A DNA stretch of 64,000 bases from Setophaga petechia. Taxonomy: Eukaryota; Chordata; Aves; Passeriformes; Parulidae. Both the position numbers and the translations under genes were made by a program. The notes below the pieces were generated by a model. That model made no database searches, was not told where the DNA came from, and worked only from the letters and a program-made list of their open reading frames with translations. The stretch spans positions 18,917,572 to 18,981,571 of the forward strand of contig JANCRA010000009.1 of NCBI GenBank assembly GCA_024362935.1, read 5' to 3'. Below, piece by piece: positions 48,964-61,803 of the stretch (position 1 is its first letter; each line of letters opens with the position of its first letter).

Positions 48964-51900
48964 GTGAGTGAGTGCCCCGCGCCCGGCCCCCGCCGCTGCC
49001 CCGGGGCTCGGGTCTCGGTCGGGAGAGAGGCGGCGGTGCCCGCGCCCCCTTCCCGGGTGGTCCCACCGGGTCGCTGGAGCCCGCTGCCTCTCCGTGCCCG
49101 CTCCGGCTGCCGGCTGCCGGCTGCCAGCCCCGCGGACCTGCGGGAGTACAGCTCCCGGCAGCCCGGTGCTGGAAATCGGGTCGGGAGTCACGCTTAGGCG
49201 CAGCTGCCGCTTTGGCTGGGTTTATCGTTTCTGCCGAGTCCCTCTCTGAATGGAAACAGAGCAATAAAAGTGCTTATCACTGGTACTAGCGACCGGTTTT
49301 TTTCTTATTTTTTTTATTATATAAAAAGTTACATCTGTATGATGCATGGCGTGCACATTGTTCCTGAACAGTGAGGGGATGTGAACTTACATTTGTAGGG
49401 CTTCTCTGTACTGAATTGGGTAAAACAAAACAAAGTTCCGGCTATGTGTTCGGAAATATTTCAGCAACAGATTTCCCTGTGCCTCCTGGATGCGCAGACA
49501 TTACTGACAGATCAGTTTCTTTAAAGCAGACTTTGAAATCGACGACTTAATGATTGCCGGGATAGCTGTAGTTGAGAGTCAGGGACCCATTGTCTGTATG
49601 CTACTGACATCAGGAGCGAATTCAGATAGAGCCCGTAACATATACTGGTATAATTTTGTAGGACTGAAATCAGTGTCTCGTAGATTAGTGTAAAAAAGAA
49701 GGTTTTTCTCCAGCCTTTTTGTTATGATTGTGCTATGCTCCTGTACATACGTCTGTGATCACTGCTAAAATTTCCGTCTGAAGTTTCAGCTGCGACTGAA
49801 TGTTTGTTTGGGCTCTGAGATAGTTTAATGTATTAAAGCAGGAAACATTAATGGCAACAAGTAGTCGTAATGTGCAGGGCAACTGTATCTTATCTGCTAT
49901 TGTGGCATCAGATCGTCTTTTTTCATATTACTAGGCAACTCTGGAAATTCCTTATGAGTCTCATCGCCATCAGCTATCAGTTTGCATTGGTTTTAATGTA
50001 CTCTTTTCTGTTTGGAGTTCAAGTGCTGGACAGGAGTAGACAGGGTGTTTAATAGGAGAAGTTTTAGTGCATTAAATAGCTAATAGTCATCCAGTTGCAG
50101 TTAAGACTTTTCTTTCCCATTGATTTTTTTTCCTTCTCCACTGGGAATCTGGTCTTGTAATGCTGATATTAATAGATGATATTTCAGGTGACCTGTCTTG
50201 TTTTAGTATATTAAAAAAAGAGAGAAGCTATTTAATTTGATAGTAATGCAATGGTATAATTAGAGCATATGCTACCCCAAATATTAGAAGTATTCAGAAG
50301 TAGTTCAGCGCAGCATTTTGAGATAACCTTAGTATTTGGGTTTTCTAAGCTTTGACTGTTACTTCCTGTGTTATGTTGCTATAAGAGACAATTACAGTTT
50401 TACATATAAGTTGTTGAATTTGTTTTCAAAATAAACACATTCCTTGAATAAAGACATTAATAAAACTCTGATAGATCCAATTCCTCTTTCTTCCCTGCTT
50501 GCAGAGAAATTTTCTTTAAGAATGCAAAAGTTTCATCTAACATGGTTTTGATGTCCCAAACAACAGCTTTCATGCTTTCCCTGGGAGGTAATTATAGGAA
50601 CTCTTGTTGCTAAAAAATAGGTTATTTAAAACTTTTAATGTGATACACATTGCTTACAATTTCCCTTTTTATCTTGGCATCGTAGCTACAGCTTCATTCC
50701 CATCTTACCCATTTTGGCATAATTAATGTCATTAACTCAAAGAAGTCTTCTTGTCCTAGTCTTGGTTTAGGGAAAGAACCAAGTCCCCTGCCTTTTTGTT
50801 TTTCACTCAGAGAAACCACTGTTCAGACGCTTTGTTATTTTGGTGCTTTCTTACTGAGCTCTGTGATACTGAATATAAGCCTTCATGCAACAAGTCAAGT
50901 TGCCATATGTCTAACACTTTGGATCTGATTATTTTTTCGCATCTACTGATAGAAATAAGGAATAACTTTAATTAGAAGTAAAAAAAAAAAAAATCCACTT
51001 TGCCTATAAAATTGATTTAATAGGATTATTATGTTGTTTGTTAAATTCGAAGGCAAGTCTGAAGGGAGCACTGATAGATGTTCGTTCTAAACAAAAAAGC
51101 TCTAATACCTTTTTATAGATGTAGATAGATCTTCATTCCATAATACTATAGATAGGGGTCTCTGTTAAGTATATAAACATATTTATGTACATACAGATAT
51201 ATATACTGTATACCTAGCCTGCAAGGTTTAATATTGTCTCTTCAGACACAAATGCAGCAGTTATTTGTCCTCATCCCAACTTTCAAAGTTGAAGGATACT
51301 ACAGGTTCCTGATGTTTCTACTTAGCCATAGTTTTTTGTGCTTTCCTTCAGCAATGACTAGGATTGAATACTCAGTGCAACATTGTTTTGTGTTTTCACT
51401 GAAGAAAAATTCTGTGTGTGTATTTAATACTACTGTACCATGCAGAGAGTTCTAAGTGGTAGCAGGAGCTACTGAGGACTGCTCTGGGCATGTGGAGAGT
51501 GTTGAACAGAATAGGAAGGAGCATCCAAGGGGAAAAAGAGCTTTGGGCACCCAAGAGGGGTTTCTATAGGGCAGAGCAGCAAGAAGGCTGTGCAAAAAGG
51601 CTTCATCTTAGGAGTGGTAGTGCAAAAATGTGTACGAAATGTTTCTCCTGTGCAATTCATTCGTGAGTTAGTACAGCTGTACTGTCAATTGTAAGAGATT
51701 TTGTAGAAAGAAGTGCAGTAGTGAGGTATTCAAGATAGTGATTACACTAAAATACAGTGAAAATAAGTTTCTGCATTTTTTTATCTCTTGTAATCCTGAT
51801 CTCAGTTATAGCTGAGTATGACTTTGCACAAACATTACTTTTTGTGGAACTGTGGGGAAATATCAAAAAGTGAACCTTACTGTGTTGCAGCATTGAATCC

Positions 51901-54900
51901 ACCCCTGGACAACAGCTCCTGGACAACAGCGTCTGGCACTTTCCAGCAGGCATGATATTCCACCTTTTTTCTTATGCTGATTATTGGAGATTTTTTTCCT
52001 GCAGTAGTTACACTAGACGATGTAGGGACCTGATCCCTCTTTCAACACAGGTTCATTTTGTGTTCCTGTGGGTTTGTAAATGTTCCCCGACATGCCTGGA
52101 TGGGTGAAGGATGCTGTGTTTGTCTGGAATATGCTCACTGAAAACCCTCTCCTTTCTGAGCCCCAGAACTGGAAGGATGGTAGGGCTCACCTCCCACAAA
52201 AACAGCTCTGTATTTTGGGGAAAAGTGTGTGGTGATGAGACCTCCATGCACATCCCACCGCTGGCATTCGTGAGTAGGCTGCGCTGGGGAAGCACGGTGC
52301 ACCGGGCAGGGAGGCAGAGCAGCAACAATGCAAGAGAGGCAGCTCTTTTGTCTCAGCTGCACTCAGCAAACTAACTGTGCATGTGCTGAACATCTCACCA
52401 AGCTGCTGCCCTGCTGCCTCCCCCAGTACCAGTTTGCTGTATAGCCAAGTGCCCTGGCATCAGAAGGGTGGAGGCACAGCCTCCTGTGGGGCTGGGGAGC
52501 TGTGCTCAGCGCCTGGGTGTGACGATGATGGTTGGTGGGACCAAACTTTGCTGCCCAGTGCAATAACCTCCAGGCTCTGCACCCAGCTCTTGTGGCTCCA
52601 TCAGCTCACGAGGTCCTGGCACCAGCGCTCCCTGCAGATTGCCCCATGACTGTCCCTGCCCTCTCACAGCCTTTGATCCCTGTGATGTTCCCACAGGGCT
52701 GAGTAATTGTGAAGGCAGCTCCTATGCGTTCTAGCATGTTCCTAAATCATGTTCCTGACAGAACACAGATGTCCCTCTGTCCTCCTTCATCTGAACCGCT
52801 GTCGAATAGTCTTTGGTTATGCACTCTGATCAGAGAAATCTGGAGCCAGATCCAGTTGCTCCCAAAACAAACAGTTACCCTTGTCACCAGGCTGTGTTCA
52901 GTTTATTGGAGATAAATAATAAAATGTTGGGAACTTAATAGGGACATTGATTTATGACCTTGTTTTTAAGAAATAACTCGGTAATTATATGTAAATCACA
53001 ATGAAATTTAATGATATATTCTCCTTTTGATTCCAGCTTTGTTATTGAGTTCCATTTTAAAGGATGAATTTTACACCCACAAAGACATACATTTTGATTA
53101 ATTATAAGTAGAGAACATGATATTATATGCTATTCATTATCAAAATAATATTTTCTGCCCTTAGGAGCTCTACTACAGGAGAACAGTATCCTGGCACCAG
53201 TTGGCATAGATTGAGTCTTTAAAAGTGCAGTTTAGTATGTTACTGAATTCTAGTTCCTTGCAGCGATTTTCAGTTTTGCTCTGGTTCTATTTTGACTTGT
53301 ATCCAATACCAGGCTGAAAATAGAATCTAAATCAGAAAAACATAATTTGTCACTAATATGAAAAGTCAAATACTCTGCTCCCATCAAAGAGGCATAGGCC
53401 ATCCCTAAAGGAGCTGAGACTGGGTGTGCATTCAGAGGAATCTGTGTACCCCTAAATACTGCACTGATCTTTCTGAAACACAAATTACAGCACAACACAG
53501 CATTAAACTGACTAACACTTCCATTTGATTTTATTTTCTGAAAGGCCAATGTAACGCATCGCTTACAAAACTGTTAAGTGAAAATCACTTCTGTTACACT
53601 TTTCTGTTTACTTAGAAATATTTCTGCTATTCTTTAAACGCCCAGTTCAAAACACATTAATGTAAGAACACTTTTTTTCCTGTGTTATTTAGGAAGCTGC
53701 TATTGGCTACCACCAAATAGTTTGAATTTAAGAACTGTCTTTTTGAATGCAGCCCTTTCCCTGCCAGTGGAAGAAAAGTGAATGTAAAGGCAGTCATTTA
53801 TGTTGGTGTGTAGGCTATGACTTATGTCACAGAACTACTGTAACTTCAAATTGCTTAATTGCAAGTGAATCCTCCAGTGAGCGGAGGTGGGGTTTTGGCA
53901 GAGAAGTTGCAGTGTAGCATCTTATATCAAACGTGGCTCCATCATAAACCTCTACCACTTAGTGTCCACGAGTACTACTCCTTTTACTAGCTTTTTACTT
54001 CTACTCCCTTAACAAGCTGCTGCCACTAGCAGGAGAGGTAGCAAATTGATTTTTGCATAAGGTTTTGGAAAAATTTTGCACAAGTATTCTGAGCTCCTAA
54101 TGACTTACATTAACACATTGTGTATAGCTAAGCTTTGCTGTTGTAGAAATGACTTCTGCCTGTCTTTCTGAATGAAATAAGGTAATGTCAAATGATACCC
54201 ATATCAGTGCTGTGATGAGCTTATTCACTTAGTAGCCCAGGCTGGGTGAGCTTCTTAAACGAGTAACATCCTTCTCAAGAATGTGGGTGTGAAGCATGAA
54301 CATGGTGGAGAGAGGCACATTCTATGAGAAACTTCTGATTTCTCATTTCAACAGGCAAACAGAATGATTTTTTGAAAGTATAATAAAACCAGACTTTTGC
54401 CGGGTATCTTCCAAATTAACATAGACAAAAGTCAGTTATACAGAAGGTCACACAAGCAGTCTGTAGTCAATCAATCTGTTATTTCATAGCCTGAAATGAA
54501 GTTGTGATGTCTTAAACAGGAATATTCAAGAAAATATCATCAATATGAGCATCACAGTGGGTTTTAGTTGTTTTTCTTGTTCAGCAGTTTAACATCTGAT
54601 GCAAAGAAAATTCAGCTTTAGCAAATAAAATGCTAAAAAAATTATCTGGCCTGCAGCATTGTATTGACCTTAATGAAATTTTATTGAGTGTGAGTTTAAG
54701 TATTTGACATGTAATGCTTAGACCATAGTAATATTGGCTTTCTTAACATTTGTGCTGTTCAAGGCTGAATCTTAACTTCCCTTCAGTGCTTGGAGAAAAC
54801 GTGTCTTGGAAACATTCACAGGTTGCAGACATGCTTGCTGCCTGGAAGCAGTGAGCATATCCCTGCTGGGGAATAGGCTTTGCCCACGGGCAGCTCGGAC

Positions 54901-55741
54901 CTGCTGGCTGACAGAGCAGAGCATGGCAGCACTAGTGGTGATCCCACAAAATTGATCTGAATTGCTTTGCACTTCCTCTGCCTCTCCCCTGGCTAGAGTG
55001 TGCAGGTGCAAATAGAGAAAGATGTAAGGGAGATGAGAATGTCATGATCATTAATAGATGCCCCTACAAAAGCAGTGAGCCCTCATGGCTGCATCAAAAT
55101 GAGCATGAATGTCCTTCATTTGAAACTGTTTGAGCCATTTACCACCTCACAGCAGATGGTTGTACTCTGATAAAATGCAAAATGTTAATACAGAGGAAAG
55201 CCTTCTCTTGCCTTCTAGCTCTTGTGCTAATGTTAAAGGCTGCTATGAAGTGCTTTCAGTAAAAGAAGTTAGTCTGTCTTGTATCCAGATTCTTTCTGTA
55301 TGTGTCGGTTTGCCAACTCTCAAACTAAGTTTCAGAAGGAAGATTAAAAACATCTGTGCTTTGTTCATAGGTTTCAAAGGGATAAATACCTATGCAGAGC
55401 TCCATATGAAATTAGGTCCAGTTACACTGGGGAAATTGGTTCTTCTTCTATCTCAGCAGAAAAAAAATCCTTGGAAAGGACCGACCTATAAAGCTTTTCA
55501 TTTCTTATCAGTCTGCTGGAGTAGCACTGATGATTTTATGTAGTAGATATCAGTTGCATTAAAAGATGAACAGGTAGCATTAGCAATAGATCATCTGTTA
55601 TAATCTTACTGAGCACGTTCTCTCTGCAGCACAGAACAGTTTTTCTGACCATTTCAGACCAGGCTGAAATTCAGAGATTAACAAAGTGATTGCAGCTGGT
55701 GTTATAGGGGATAGCACCCTGAGATATTTATCCTTCACTGT
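48964..55741 (+). other. GUCY1A2 intron 1, 5' part (no gene or clear repeat)
   Basis: This is the first half of the 14,038-bp intron 1. The first 250 bases belong to the CpG island and carry a short GCTGCCG triplication near 49107-49126. The rest is AT-rich single-copy-looking sequence. I see no CR1 fragment and no splice-flanked coding exon here. Open frames at 52111-52374 and 55130-55543 have no recognisable domain and are probably chance. A 15-bp unit (CTGGACAACAGCTCC-like) is doubled near 51903-51931. Confidence 0.6.
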
Positions 55742-55801
55742 CAAGGAGTTAGGCTAGATGATCTAATAGGCAATTTCCATCCCTAATGTCTGTGATTCTT
55801 C
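55742..55801 (+). mobile_element. CR1 3'-tail fragment in intron 1
   Basis: The motif GTTAGGCTAGATGATCT followed by CAATTTCCATCCCTAATGTC and TGTGATTCTT is a diverged copy of the CR1 3' end (consensus form: GGTTGGACTAGATGATCT...TTCCAACC...GATTCT). The element lies in the same sense as GUCY1A2. Only the last 60 or so bases are clear; a longer, more decayed body upstream is possible. Confidence 0.7.
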
Positions 55802-58639
55802 TAGCTGAAAGGCAGCTGGGGATGCAGAACTTACAATTTCTAGTCATTATTTAGCTCTGCTTTATTTCTTCACAGTGTTTGCATTGTTGCCATGAAATAG
55901 TATTGGGCAAAATTCTTAATCTCAATGCTGTTTATTAAATTAAGGTAATTCTCTGATGAGCACCAGCATTTCTCTGTGAAGAGGACCCCAGATTGTATGA
56001 ACTGAGGATCAGAAATGTCTCAGGTTTGCCTGCCAGTCGTGCTGAGCTCGGGCGCTGCACTCTCGCACGGTCCCGTCTGGATCATCGTGAGCTGTTGCAG
56101 GCAGCTTGTTTTGCCTCCAGCTGTCAGTCACCCTGCCCTGGATCCCCAGACAGCCCACTCCTGGGGATTATGCATCTCCCTCTCTTGATACCGAATCTGC
56201 TGCTAGTCATGGAGGTCTGCAAGCAGGGGGTGCTTTCATCTGGAATTGGGAAGCTGGTCTTCATGAAGAAGATAAATTTTTAGCTCAAATAGAAGCAGTT
56301 AAAAAAATAGGTGCACCTTAAAATGTTCAGAATCTAGAGAGCAGACCTATATATTTTTTCCTGGTTATATTATCAAAAGCACTATTAAACCCCTAAAGAT
56401 TAGACCCCTAAAGATTAGGGGTCTATTAAACCCCTAAAGATTAGACCCCTAAAGATTTCCTGGTTATATTATCAAAAGCACTATTAAACCCCTAAAGATT
56501 ATTTCTTTTTAAAAATTTCAGATGATTGCTTATGCTGTGAAACTGTTTCTCCATTTCTGATATCTCTCCCCTATCATTCCATTCCTCAGCTCTTGGGAAT
56601 AGAACAGGGAGAGTTCTGGCTGTGCAGGACCTGCTAGGGAGTTTTCCTCCTTTCTGCATCATCAGAACAATGCTGGATGCCAAAGGAGCCTTCCTTTTCT
56701 TTTTCAGTTCTTCTTTTCCCTAGCCGCAGCAATTTCAATGCTTATCTTTCTACTCCTGGCACTTGGGAGTGTTGATAAATGTTTGTCTTCAACTGGAGCC
56801 TTGATTCTTTGTTTACAACCTCTTTAATTCAATATTTTGCAGACCAGAAGGACAGGGAGGGAACAATTTTTCACTGCTTACATGATCATGGGGTAAATAT
56901 TAAAAATAACGCAGACTGAAAATGACTGTTTTGCCATTTATCTTCTTTTGGATAGGCCAGATGCACACCTGCGCATGTGTGCTTAGAGATCTGCAGTCAC
57001 CTAAGCACAAAGGCTTGACTAAAATTGGTTTTGAAACATGAAAAAGGAAACGTTTTTCATTAATGAATGATCACCAGCAGTGAATCTGTTGACTAAAATC
57101 ATACACATCTGCTGAGTTTATGATTGAACACTTGAAATTTGAAGCATTTAAAACTTTCAGTGTCACAGTGCTGATTTGGCTGAGGTCCACAGGCTCTCCT
57201 GCATGCAGGGGTGCAGATTCCTCTGGGAAGGACTTTGCAACTCCCCAGGGCACAACACTGTGGGAGGGCCCCCTGACCCAATGAACATACTTGAAGAAAT
57301 TCTGATAGAAGCAAAGTGGTTTCTAGCAGAGCCTGTTATGCTCTTCAATGCTTCAGTTTCCATGTTTAAAATTTTAAGCACTCAAATTTTAACAGCATGA
57401 CTGCTGAAGCCCTTCTGAAGCTCAGCTAGAAGCCACTTAACTTTTCTGAGGAAAAAATATTTAAAACTTTGTTAGGGTTAAGGAGGAACTGTCTGTGTAC
57501 CTGGCTGCTTTCTTGGCAGTGTTCTGTACAGCCCCTTTCTTCCCTAATTCCATCTGGGTATCTTAGGATGCAAAAGGAATGGCATGGAGAATTTGAAACT
57601 GCATTTATGTAAATTGAGACTGAGTCATCTGGGATACTGTGTGCAGTTCTGTCACCTCAGTGTGGGGTTTGTCTGTCCTTACCTAAACATTTTAAGATGT
57701 CGAAGTCTGTAGCAATCAATCAATGTCTCTTCTAGACAAAAGAAAGAAATGGGTATTTATAAAGACTGAGTCCTCAGGCACATATTAGATGCCAACCAGA
57801 GGATTAAATGAATCACTGTGGGTGCCTGCAGTTGGGCAGATGAGCCCTACCGTTTATTTCCAAAGGTGTTGCAATCAAATGAAAGACATTTCAGAGACAA
57901 CAGAAAATGGCTAGAGAATAGGCTAAAATCTCTGTACTCTGAGAAGATTGGAAAGTTTATATTTGATTGCCTTAGGAAAGACTTTTGTAAGAAAGGATGC
58001 AGTAAGAAGGGATGCAGTTAAAGTGGAAGTTCTTTCCCCTTTGCCTTGAAAACTGAGGCAATGAAGCTGCAAGAAGAGAAAACTGAACTCAGAAAAAGAA
58101 AAAAGCCCCACAGTTTAAGCTAGAATCCTTTTCCAAAAGAAGTTGTCTGAATTTTAAAATCAGGAATATTTCAAGTTCATTTAGCCAGATGTCTTCATAT
58201 AGATTTTCTCCAGTTAGTTATAAAAGGAGTTTTTCAGGAACTATTATTCCTCTATCTTCAGGACTTGAACCAGTTTTGCACTACTGGAGAGCAGGATGAG
58301 ATCTAGCAGGAAGGGCACATTTCTCTAGGAGTGCATCTTGTAACCAGTGGTGGCTGGCAGAGTGACAGTGGCTGTCATGGCAGGGCTGCCACCGCTGGCA
58401 TTGCTGCCTGGTGGTGCCAAAGGCCGGGCACTCCGGTCAGAGAGCAGTGAGGTGCCAGGGGGAAGATTTGTTGTAGTTACTGAGGGAGGATGGACAAATC
58501 TTAGTCTGTCTTGGGCCTTGCAGAGCCAAGAACCTGAGCTCCATGTCAAAAGGAAGGAGAGAAAAATAGAGATAAGCTTGAGAGTCAAGGGTGGAGATTT
58601 TCAAGAATGAGAAGGCTGGAGGTCGGTTACTGCTGACAG
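55802..58639 (+). other. GUCY1A2 intron 1, middle part
   Basis: No gene is seen here. The segment contains the nested duplication at 56357-56501 described separately, and a doubled 15-bp purine-rich unit near 57987-58018. GC content rises after about 58320, at the approach to the CR1 remnant. Some of 58320-58640 may be a decayed 5' continuation of that CR1, but I cannot show it. Confidence 0.5.
56357..56501. repeat. Nested direct and inverted duplication
   Basis: A 46-bp unit beginning TTTCCTGGTTATATT and ending ACCCCTAAAGATTA occurs perfectly at 56357-56402 and 56456-56501, a period of 99 bp. Between the copies the sub-unit ACCCCTAAAGATTAGACCCC is itself repeated, and TAGACCCCT (56401-56409) is inverted as AGGGGTCTA (56417-56425) around a 7-base loop. 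The copies are identical, which suggests recent origin. The mixture of direct and inverted copies suggests template switching rather than simple slippage. Confidence 0.9.
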
Positions 58640-59656
58640 CATAACTAAGGCCCCTGTTCCACCTGTGCTTCATCAGGTACAGGGAAGGCAAAGTGCCCTG
58701 TGAAGAGGGGTGAGAGATGACCTCCCTCCCTTCAGATGGGGCAGCAGATCCAGCAGAGCCTCAACCCTTAGAAGGTTCCAGAAGAGGAGGGTGGGGTAGG
58801 TATCAGAAGCTGTCTCCTGAGGAGGCAGGAGCCCTCGTGTGCCAGCCTGCCGTGCTGTCACAGGAGGTTTGCTGCTTCCCAAGAGCTCGCACATGAACCT
58901 TGCAAAGAGGCTGCCAGAGCTTGTTTGTCTCCTGCACTATGACCACTGCTGCTAATCCATGTGGGCACCCATGATGCAGCCAGGGAAGACCTTGAGGAGT
59001 CAGGAGTGACTGCTCAGCTCTGAGTTCAGGGGTGAAGGGTGCAGGTACTCAGCTGGGGTCTCCTTGGTCCTGCTGGTGGAGGGAGGAAGGCTCTGGCTGG
59101 TGCCGGCACATCTAGCAGGCAGTGATGGTGGTGTTGTTAGCCAGGCTGTGATCTCCAGGGACATGGGGGATGCTCTGAGGAGTAAGGACTGCTGAGCAAG
59201 AATCTGACGAATTGAGCCGAGGTCATCTCTAATTGACCACACAACCAATAGTGCAGCCAATTAGAGATGTGAAGGTGGCTTTAAATGATGCTTATTGGGG
59301 AAGGAAGTTCATTCTCTGAAGAAGAGGGTGAGCAGAAAGATGCAGTCTACAGCTAAACTGAGCAGGGTGTGTAGGGAAGATGGAGCCAGGCTTTCCTTGA
59401 GGGGTACAGAATAGAAGAAGGATGAGATGCAAAAAAGCTGAAAGATGGGAGTTTAAAATCAGAATTGTGGAAAGAAATGAGATGTCATGAGGATGTCCAG
59501 ATGCTGGCACAGGTTTTCCAGAGAAGTTGTGAGATTGCCATTCTTGGAGAAGCTCAAAACTTATCTGAAGAACCAGTTTTAACTCAAATTACTTTGAATA
59601 GGATGTTGGTCTAGGAGACCTCCAGAGGTTCTTTCAAACCTGTATGACTCACTGAT
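58640..59656 (+). mobile_element. CR1 retrotransposon with ORF1-like remnant joined to 3' UTR (internally deleted)
   Basis: The left part resembles CR1 ORF1. Around 58890-59100 it carries the esterase-like stretch recognisable from ATGTGGGCACCCATGATGCA (near 58959), followed by GGGAAGACCTTGAGGAGTCA and a GGGTGAAGGGTGCAGGTACT segment. In intact elements this region encodes the GDSL/SGNH-like VGTNDTA motif. The right part from about 59380 is CR1 3' UTR: GATGGAGCCAGGCTTTCC, then CCAGAGAAGTTGTGAGATTGCC, ending in a GACCTCCAGAGGTTCTTTC tail at about 59655. The whole of ORF2 (endonuclease and reverse transcriptase) is missing, because an intact CR1 would put about 3 kb between these parts. The frame is broken by stops, so it is inactive. 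The left boundary is approximate. Two independent insertions are the alternative. Confidence 0.65.
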
Positions 59657-61611
59657 TCAGTAATTTTTTACAAATTATTCTGACGCATTAGGGTTAGCCA
59701 TGGCCTGATGTCTGAATTCAGAGTTGTTTTAGTGAAGTCCTCTATTCTTTACCATGCAAGAGATAATCTGAATATCTCCAGTGTTTCCTTATACCTTACA
59801 TGTCATCATACCATATGGAGTTTGAATGTGATCTGGTATGGCAATCTTTGGATTAATTTACAGTTAGGAATAACAAGGATTTGTTTTACTTTGATTTGTC
59901 CTTAGGCACATGAACAGATGTAACAGATGTGACTACTCTTGTGATGCGTACAAATATTAGTCAATCATCATAATCAAAAGGAATTGATGACATTTAATTG
60001 TTTAGGTAATAGTCCCTGGCTTGCATTTACATTAAATCTTATAATTTTAAGTAGCTATGAAACTTTACAATCTCTTCAGTAACTAACTGGCACTGAGCAC
60101 CTAAATGGCATAAGAGTGGAGGAGGTGTGTGGTTAAAGGCTGTCTTTTACCTCCTTGAGGGGTAGAACTCTGTTTCTGGGAGAGGTCATGTGTGCCATGC
60201 TGCTAGGAGAAGGTTTAGCTATTTTGCCTCCATCCAGTCTTGTTATTGAATTTAAAAAAAAGAAAAAGAAAAGAGGTGGAAATGTTTTCCTGTTCATTCT
60301 CTGTCTTGGGAGCAATGCATTAGCGGTAGTGGAAGAAGCAGTGCCCCAAACTGCCCTTGTAGGCAAGCAGGTGTCATATCTCTTCTCACTGTTTTGTTTA
60401 GACATGGCCCTGGTTACAGAATTACATTTGTAGCAAAATGACATTCACCAGTGATGAAATACAGCAGACTGAGAAGGTGAGCATAGTGACTCTAACAATG
60501 CACAGCAACATGCCATCATAATTCTTGTCTGAGATGAAGAAAGACTTTGTGACTCCTTGGATCAGTTTTCATTCTGGCTCTGAGCGCATTACGTTGAGAT
60601 CTGTTTATGACCCGTGTTTTAATAGTAAATCCTATTTCTGTCTGTACTTAATTTCTAAGATTCAATAGGAGTTGCCAGTGAAAAGTGATGTGAGTTCATG
60701 GGGTTGTTTAGAATTGTCTGACAACAGCTAGGAAACTGATTTGGCTTTCAGGTGAGAAAGTTAACAGGGGAATTTTTTTTTTTCCATTCAGCACTGCAGT
60801 AGAAGGGATGTTTACCACTGAAATAAGTTCAGGACTAGGAGATTGCTTGTATTGTGAAATCTTGAGATAGTCAAAATGATTTTTCCCTGGTAAAGGACCG
60901 CAGTATGTGTCCAGGCATGAGAAGGACAAAGACAATCTGTGAACGATTGCTCAGGCGTTCTAAGCTGCAAAACTTCTTCAGAAGACAAGAAGCTGTTTTT
61001 CTTCCTCTCTGCTGTGATAACAAGCATTGCTGCATTCCATATTCTTGCTGTAAAAGCACTTTGGGACAATCAGAATGGAGATTTAATTTAGCAATCAAAC
61101 ATTTCTATTATTCCCTATTTCATGTCAAAGGAGTTGCTGGTGGAATACTGATATTCTGTGTGTAGGGAGAGGGGCTGAGGGAAGTGCTGTATGGAGATGG
61201 GAAATGGCAGCTCTCGCTTCTTTGCTTAAAGCTGTTCTGCTTTGCTTTGTTGCTGCTGTGAGAAAATACATCTCTTCTAGATGTAAAGAGTGGATTTTTG
61301 TGCCTTCTGAGCAGAGGAAAGCTTCTGAGTCTCAGTGAGAACATACCATTAAATATGTTTGCAGCCTATTAGGCCTGAAGACTTCAACATGTGCTGTACC
61401 ACTGACAAGGGGATGTTTTTTTGATATGTGATGGTTTCACTCATATGGTGCTTCCATCGTGTTTTACAAGAGAACATGTAACTTTTAAAGCCTTTTGGCA
61501 CAGGTAACTTAGTTCCTACAGAGAAGTAAAGTGATTACCTGATAGTGAGTTAACAAGAAAAACCTTTTCCAAGGTTTGCCTCTATGTTGAGGTTTGGTTT
61601 TTTTTGTTGTG
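59657..61611 (+). other. GUCY1A2 intron 1, no gene seen
   Basis: This AT-rich intron sequence has short open frames only (for example 60905-61165), none with a recognisable domain or convincing paired splice sites. No CR1 fragment is recognised. A purine run (AAAAAAAAGAAAAAGAAAAGAGG) lies near 60252-60277. Confidence 0.55.
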
Positions 61612-61632
61612 TTTTTTTTTTTTTTTTTTTTT
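61612..61632. repeat. Poly(T) tract next to a CR1 tail
   Basis: A run of 21 T lies 4-5 bases before the 3' tail of a minus-strand CR1. CR1 elements do not normally end in poly(A), so this is either an independent homopolymer or the pre-existing A/T-rich target. Confidence 0.85.
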
Positions 61633-61635
61633 GTT

Positions 61636-61803
61636 AATGGGATCACAGAATAGTTTGAGTTGGACGGGACCTTTAAAGGTCCTCTGTCCAGCCTCCCTAG
61701 AATGAGCAGGGGCATCTTCAGCCCAGAGAGAGCCCCATCCAACTTGACCTTGAATGGGTCACCTACCACTTCCCTGGACAGTCTGTTCCAGTTTTTTCTT
61801 CCT
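61636..61803 (-). mobile_element. CR1 3'-end fragment in intron 1, antisense to GUCY1A2
   Basis: The sequence begins with GGATCACAGAATAGTTTGAG and TTGGACGGGACCTTTAAAGG, then runs through CATCCAACTTGACCTTGAATGG to CTGTTCCAGTTTTTTCTTCC. Read in reverse complement this is the last 170 bases of a CR1 element. It is 5' truncated, as usual for CR1. Confidence 0.88.

Larger units (their letters stand above)
47880..49220. promoter_or_regulatory. CpG island spanning the GUCY1A2 promoter, 5' UTR and exon 1
   Basis: Base composition changes sharply from AT-rich to very GC- and CpG-rich at about 47880 and back at about 49220. The island covers the presumed promoter, the leader, coding exon 1 and the first 250 bases of intron 1. 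It contains two CACGTG E-boxes (48003-48008 and 48350-48355), GC boxes of the GGGGCGGG type (48293-48302 and 48396-48403), and a triplicated 12-bp unit GGCCCTGCCCTC (48177-48212). An island at the first exon is usual for this gene class. Edges were set by eye, without a computed observed/expected CpG ratio. Confidence 0.85.

Noticed and set aside
55130..55543. 137-codon open frame in GUCY1A2 intron 1
   Set aside because: It has no recognisable domain, lacks paired splice signals, and is of a length expected by chance over 14 kb.
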